From Candidatus Flexifilum affinis (GTDB lineage: Bacteria > Chloroflexota > Anaerolineae > Aggregatilineales > Phototrophicaceae), in NCBI GenBank assembly GCA_016713325.1, contig JADJPJ010000087.1:620001-684000 (forward strand): a stretch of 64,000 nt of DNA, given 5' to 3'. The position numbers and the translations under genes were made by a program. This document shows, piece by piece, positions 60,809-64,000 of this stretch. How positions within the stretch are numbered: position 1 is the stretch's first letter; every line of letters begins with the position of its first letter. The notes beneath the pieces are model-generated. The model was not told where the DNA came from and did not search any database. It saw only the letters and a program-made list of their open reading frames with translations.

Positions 60809-61724
60809 ATGAGTGAACCCGTAGGGATCGTCGGCTGGGGCACGACCTTCCCCCCCCATGTCGAGACCGCCGCCGAGCTTGTCGAACGCACCGGCATCCC
60901 TGAGAACATTCTGCGCGAGAAGATGGGCATCCACCAGCGCCACATCGCCGGGGAAGCCGATACGGTGACTGCCATGGCCATGGAACGCGGCGGCCAAAAT
61001 TGCCGCCAATGTCGGCGCGGTCAACGCCTATGCCTTTGACCTGTACGCCCTGTGCGCCGGCGCACCGATCGCCATCAATACAGCCAGAGCACTGATGATG
61101 GCCGCGCCCCACCAGGATTACGTCCTGCTGGCCGCCGGCAGCCGCGAAAACGACCTGGTCAGCCCGACCAATCAGCGCGCGCGCTTCATGTTCAACTTCG
61201 GAGCAGGCGGCGGCGCAATGCTGCTGCAATATGGCGCCACGCGGAATCTGATCCTCGGGTCTTCCGCCATCACTGACGGCACCCTGTCGGAAACGGTCGT
61301 TCTGACGCGAGCGCTAGGCGCGGTCGAGGAAGGCAGCAGCGAAGCGTTGGGCGACCTTCGAGGCCGGCTCGACGTAACGGACAATGCCTACATGGCAGAG
61401 CGTCTGGGACAGGTCTCCCTGCCCAATTTCGTCCGGGTGATTCGTGAAGCTGTCGAGCGTAGCGGCGCGACCATGGCGGACCTCAGGTTCCTGGGTATCA
61501 CCCACATGAAGCGCTCTTTCTATCTGGAGATTCTGGAGGCCGTCGGCCTGACCCCCGATCAGAGCGCCTACCTGGAGAATTACGGTCACATCCAGAGCGT
61601 CGATCAGGTATTGGCGCTTGAGATCGGATTGGCGCAGGAAAAAGTCCATCCTGGCGATCTGATTGTACTGGCGGCGGCAGGGACGGGCTACACTTGGAGT
61701 GCGATCGCCATCCGTTGGGGGTGA
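60809..61724 (+). pseudogene. KAS III-like (thiolase-fold) enzyme with internal deletion
   Basis: The first part (MSEPVGIVGWGTTFPPHVETA to TVTAMAME) and the second (AAAKIAANVGAVNAYAFDLYALC to the end at 61724) are parts of one 3-oxoacyl-ACP synthase III-type protein in different frames. The catalytic residues remain: Cys in DLYALCAGA, His in GITHMKRSF and Asn in LENYGHIQS. About 30 residues between the two parts, the stretch that normally holds the second helix and PD segment, are missing at about 60984-60992, with a frame change. Product would be truncated. Either assembly collapse or true decay. It leads a fatty-acid-like group with an acyl-CoA synthetase. Confidence 0.72.
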
Positions 61725-61773
61725 TCGCGATGGTCAGTTGCGTTATCAGGTGCATTCAATTCATGAGGCAGTG

Positions 61774-62229
61774 ATGCAGCGACCGCAGGCATTCGTGATC
61801 GGTCAGTTCATACTTTTCGCCATCTACGCCGCGGTGTGGGTACTGCTGCCTCGCACCGCCACGAGCGTGGCAGTCGTGGCCGGGATTATCCTGGTGTTGG
61901 CTGCGGCAAGTCTGCTCGCACTCGCCATTCTGGAGCACCAGCGTCGCAACGCCTCGCTACCCAACATCTCACCCTCACCTGATCGGCGTGCCGCGCTGGT
62001 TGCGACAGGTCTATACAGGTTCGTGCGCCATCCCATCTACACGGCGGTTTTGGCGGGCGTATTGGGAACAGCACTGATGCATGGCAGCTGGGTCACTCTG
62101 GCGCTGTTCATCGTGATCGCCGTTTTCTTCACGGTCAAGTCACGGTATGAAGAGGGGCTGCTCAAGCAGGTCTATCCGGGCTACGCGGCGTACATGCAGC
62201 GAACAGGTCGTTTTCTTCCTCTAGTCTGA
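61774..62229 (+). CDS. Isoprenylcysteine-carboxyl-methyltransferase-like membrane protein
   Basis: 151 residues from ATG 61774 (GAGG upstream). About four TM helices, with the ICMT/PEMT motif GLYRFVRHPIYTAVLAGVLG and a C-terminal RYEEGLLKQVYPGYAAYMQRTGRFLP. This is the catalytic region of small membrane methyltransferases. Their bacterial substrates are mostly unknown. It lies between the KAS III-like gene and the acyl-CoA synthetase, suggesting lipid methylation. Confidence 0.82.
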   Translation: MQRPQAFVIGQFILFAIYAAVWVLLPRTATSVAVVAGIILVLAAASLLALAILEHQRRNASLPNISPSPDRRAALVATGLYRFVRHPIYTAVLAGVLGTALMHGSWVTLALFIVIAVFFTVKSRYEEGLLKQVYPGYAAYMQRTGRFLPLV

Positions 62230-62241
62230 AAAGCACGAAAT

Positions 62242-63786
62242 ATGAGTGGTCACCAAAGATCTTTCTACGTCACCGACTGGCTCGACCGTCGCGCCAAACT
62301 GACGCCGAAGCGCGTCGCGCTGGAGGATGTCGCAACCGGCCGGCACATCACCTACGAAGATTGGAACTGCGCCGCCAACCGTACGGCCAATCTGTTGCGC
62401 CAGCTCGGCGTTCGCAGGGGCGACCGGGTCGCCGTGTACAGCAGCAACTGCATCGAGTACCTCGACGTATGGATGGCATGCGGCAAAACTGGCGCAATCC
62501 TCCAGAACCTCAACTGGCGGCTGACAGTTACCGAACTCGAGCATCTGCTTGAGGATGCGTCGCCTCTCATCCTGATATACTCGCCCGAATACGCCGATCA
62601 GGTCAATGAACTTCGCCCGCGCGTCACCGCAATTCGCCACTTTGTCGCGTTCGACTGCCCGGCGGACAGCGAAGACCTGCCCTTCTGGCAACGGGATGAA
62701 CTGCCGGACACCCTCAACGAAAGTCCCGAACTCAACCCGGATGATCCGTGGGTGATTTGCTACACCGGCGGAACCACCGGACTGCCCAAGGGCGCCATCC
62801 TCACGCATCGCAACATGACCTGGAACAGCGTCAATACGGTCATGAGCTGGGGCCTGGACGCCGACGATGTGGCCATCCTTAATGCGCCGCTTTTCCACAC
62901 CGGCGGCCTGAATGTCTTCACGCTTCCGCTCATCCATGTCGGGGGCAAAAGCCTCGTATGCTCCGGGTTCGATGCCGGACAAGTGTTCGACCTCATTGAA
63001 ACGCGCGACGTGACTCTCTATTTCGGCGTTCCCACGATGTTTGTGGTGATGCAGCAGCATTTGAAGTGGGAGTCGGCCGACTTCTCGCGCATGAAGCTGA
63101 TTATCAGCGGCGGTGCCCCCTGCCCTCTGCCTGTCTTCGAGCGCTTCTGGGACAAGGGGGTAGATTTCAAGACGGGTTATGGGCTTACCGAAGCCGGCCC
63201 TAACACCTTCTGGTTGCCACCGGCCGATGTACGTCGGAAACCGGGTGCGGTCGGCTTCCCGTTGATGCATGTCGACGTGTGCGTGGTCGGACCCGATGGT
63301 CGCGAGTGCCCTCCCGGCCAGGCCGGCGAGCTGCTCATTCGTGGAGAACACGTTACGCCGGGGTACTGGAACAACCCGAAGGCCACCGCCGAGGCGATCC
63401 GCGATGGATGGCTTCACACGGGCGATCTGGCAAGCTGCGATGAGGAAGGCTACTATACCATCGTCGGCCGCCTCAAGGACATGATCATCAGCGGTGGGGA
63501 AAACATCTACCCGGCTGAAGTCGAAAGCGTCATGCACGCCCATCCCGCTGTTGCCGAGGCGGCTCTGATCGGCGTCGAGGATTCAAAATGGGGCGAAGTC
63601 GGACGGGCGGTCGTGGTCGTTCGCAGCGAAGCGCATCTTGAAGCTGGCGAGCTCATCGCCTTTATGCAGAGACGTCTGGCTCGGTTCAAGGTACCAAAAA
63701 CCGTGGTCTTTGTCGACGAGCTTCCGAAGACGGGTCCCGGAAAAATCGACAAGCGTCTGCTTGAGGAACTTTACGGAACACCGTAG
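62242..63786 (+). CDS. Acyl-CoA synthetase (AMP-forming ligase)
   Basis: 514 residues, ANL superfamily. Motifs in order: CYTGGTTGLPKGAILTHRN near 172 (P-loop), APLFHTGGLNVF, FKTGYGLTEAGPN near 310, GWLHTGDLASCDEEGYYTIVGRLKDMIISGGENIYPAEVE near 390 and KTGPGKIDKR with catalytic Lys near 502. The usual product is an acyl-CoA from a fatty or aromatic acid; the acid is not predictable. It follows the methyltransferase gene by 12 bases, so it is co-transcribed. Confidence 0.93.
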   Translation: MSGHQRSFYVTDWLDRRAKLTPKRVALEDVATGRHITYEDWNCAANRTANLLRQLGVRRGDRVAVYSSNCIEYLDVWMACGKTGAILQNLNWRLTVTELEHLLEDASPLILIYSPEYADQVNELRPRVTAIRHFVAFDCPADSEDLPFWQRDELPDTLNESPELNPDDPWVICYTGGTTGLPKGAILTHRNMTWNSVNTVMSWGLDADDVAILNAPLFHTGGLNVFTLPLIHVGGKSLVCSGFDAGQVFDLIETRDVTLYFGVPTMFVVMQQHLKWESADFSRMKLIISGGAPCPLPVFERFWDKGVDFKTGYGLTEAGPNTFWLPPADVRRKPGAVGFPLMHVDVCVVGPDGRECPPGQAGELLIRGEHVTPGYWNNPKATAEAIRDGWLHTGDLASCDEEGYYTIVGRLKDMIISGGENIYPAEVESVMHAHPAVAEAALIGVEDSKWGEVGRAVVVVRSEAHLEAGELIAFMQRRLARFKVPKTVVFVDELPKTGPGKIDKRLLEELYGTP

Positions 63787-63927
63787 GTCAGCAGGGGCAG
63801 CGCAGAAACGTCCAAAAAGGTGCCGGGATCTTCCTACACCTTGAACATTCAGGAACCTCTTGTGCATCGTAATATCGCACGAGTCATGTAAAGGTCTTTT
63901 TGGACTAGAGGGCTACTGGAGAGTCTA
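63787..63927 (+). other. Short gap before the last gene
   Basis: 141 bases between the acyl-CoA synthetase stop and the next start. I see only a short imperfect GTGC/GCAC inverted repeat and no gene. Confidence 0.3.
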
Positions 63928-64000
63928 TGTCAATTCCAACACTGCCAGGCATCACTGCCAGGACCATCGCATCAGGCCGCATCACGACTCGCGTTCTCTT
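63928..64000 (+). CDS. N-terminus of a probable alpha/beta hydrolase
   Basis: Begins MSIPTLPGITARTIASGRITTRVL after GGAGAG and runs off the window. The opening resembles alpha/beta-hydrolase N-termini, but the visible 24 residues cannot prove it. Confidence 0.45.

Noticed and set aside
1..64000. CRISPR array, tRNA, rRNA or insertion sequence
   Set aside because: No regular repeat-spacer pattern, cloverleaf or transposase motif was seen by eye; a tRNA or Rfam scan would settle it.

Overview
The window is GC-rich, tightly packed bacterial DNA with long same-strand runs and many ATGA/TGATG overlaps. Secreted SH3, TPR and beta-propeller proteins with Thr/Pro-rich linkers, a carbamoyltransferase/DUF5989 module, a DUF4012 protein and several ATP-grasp enzymes together suggest a filamentous Chloroflexota (Anaerolineae-like) organism. 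This assignment comes from gene content alone. I see no rRNA, tRNA, CRISPR array or insertion sequence.

Layout. 1-3783 (+): two tandem SGNH hydrolases and a carbamoyltransferase module with its own promoter. 3881-9139 (-): a partner-switching signalling module (RsbU-like phosphatase, RsbW-like kinase, two STAS proteins) with a glycogen debranching enzyme between the two STAS genes. 9161-27191 (-): a long run holding an AGE-type epimerase, a VOC protein, two DJ-1/PfpI proteins, a GMC oxidoreductase, a ThDP decarboxylase-like enzyme and twelve consecutive genes that carry about 21 SnoaL/NTF2-like domains. This is the most unusual region. 27494-39534: secreted or envelope proteins (SH3, TPR, peptide-binding protein, beta-propeller, FecR-like). 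39553-43309: a lasso-peptide-like RiPP locus with a PqqD-type recognition protein, a precursor with the lasso leader motif, an HPr-kinase-like protein and an asparagine-synthetase-like cyclase. No B2 leader peptidase is visible. 43414-54797: exopolysaccharide genes (BY-kinase, CapD-like enzyme, DUF4012, GalE, RmlC-like) and a heterodimeric ABC exporter that could serve either the polysaccharide or the RiPP. 54980-60597 (-): three ATP-grasp ligases, an esterase and a subtilase, possibly a peptide-like metabolite pathway. 60809-64000 (+): a broken KAS III-like gene behind a CRP/FNR-type operator, an isoprenylcysteine-methyltransferase-like membrane protein, an acyl-CoA synthetase and the start of another gene.

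Sequence quality matters here. Three genes (RsbU-like, RsbW-like, one SnoaL gene) regain full frame with exactly one added base, a fourth (DUF4012) may as well, and the KAS III gene has lost an internal segment. The single-base pattern could be assembly error or real decay. Only reads can decide.
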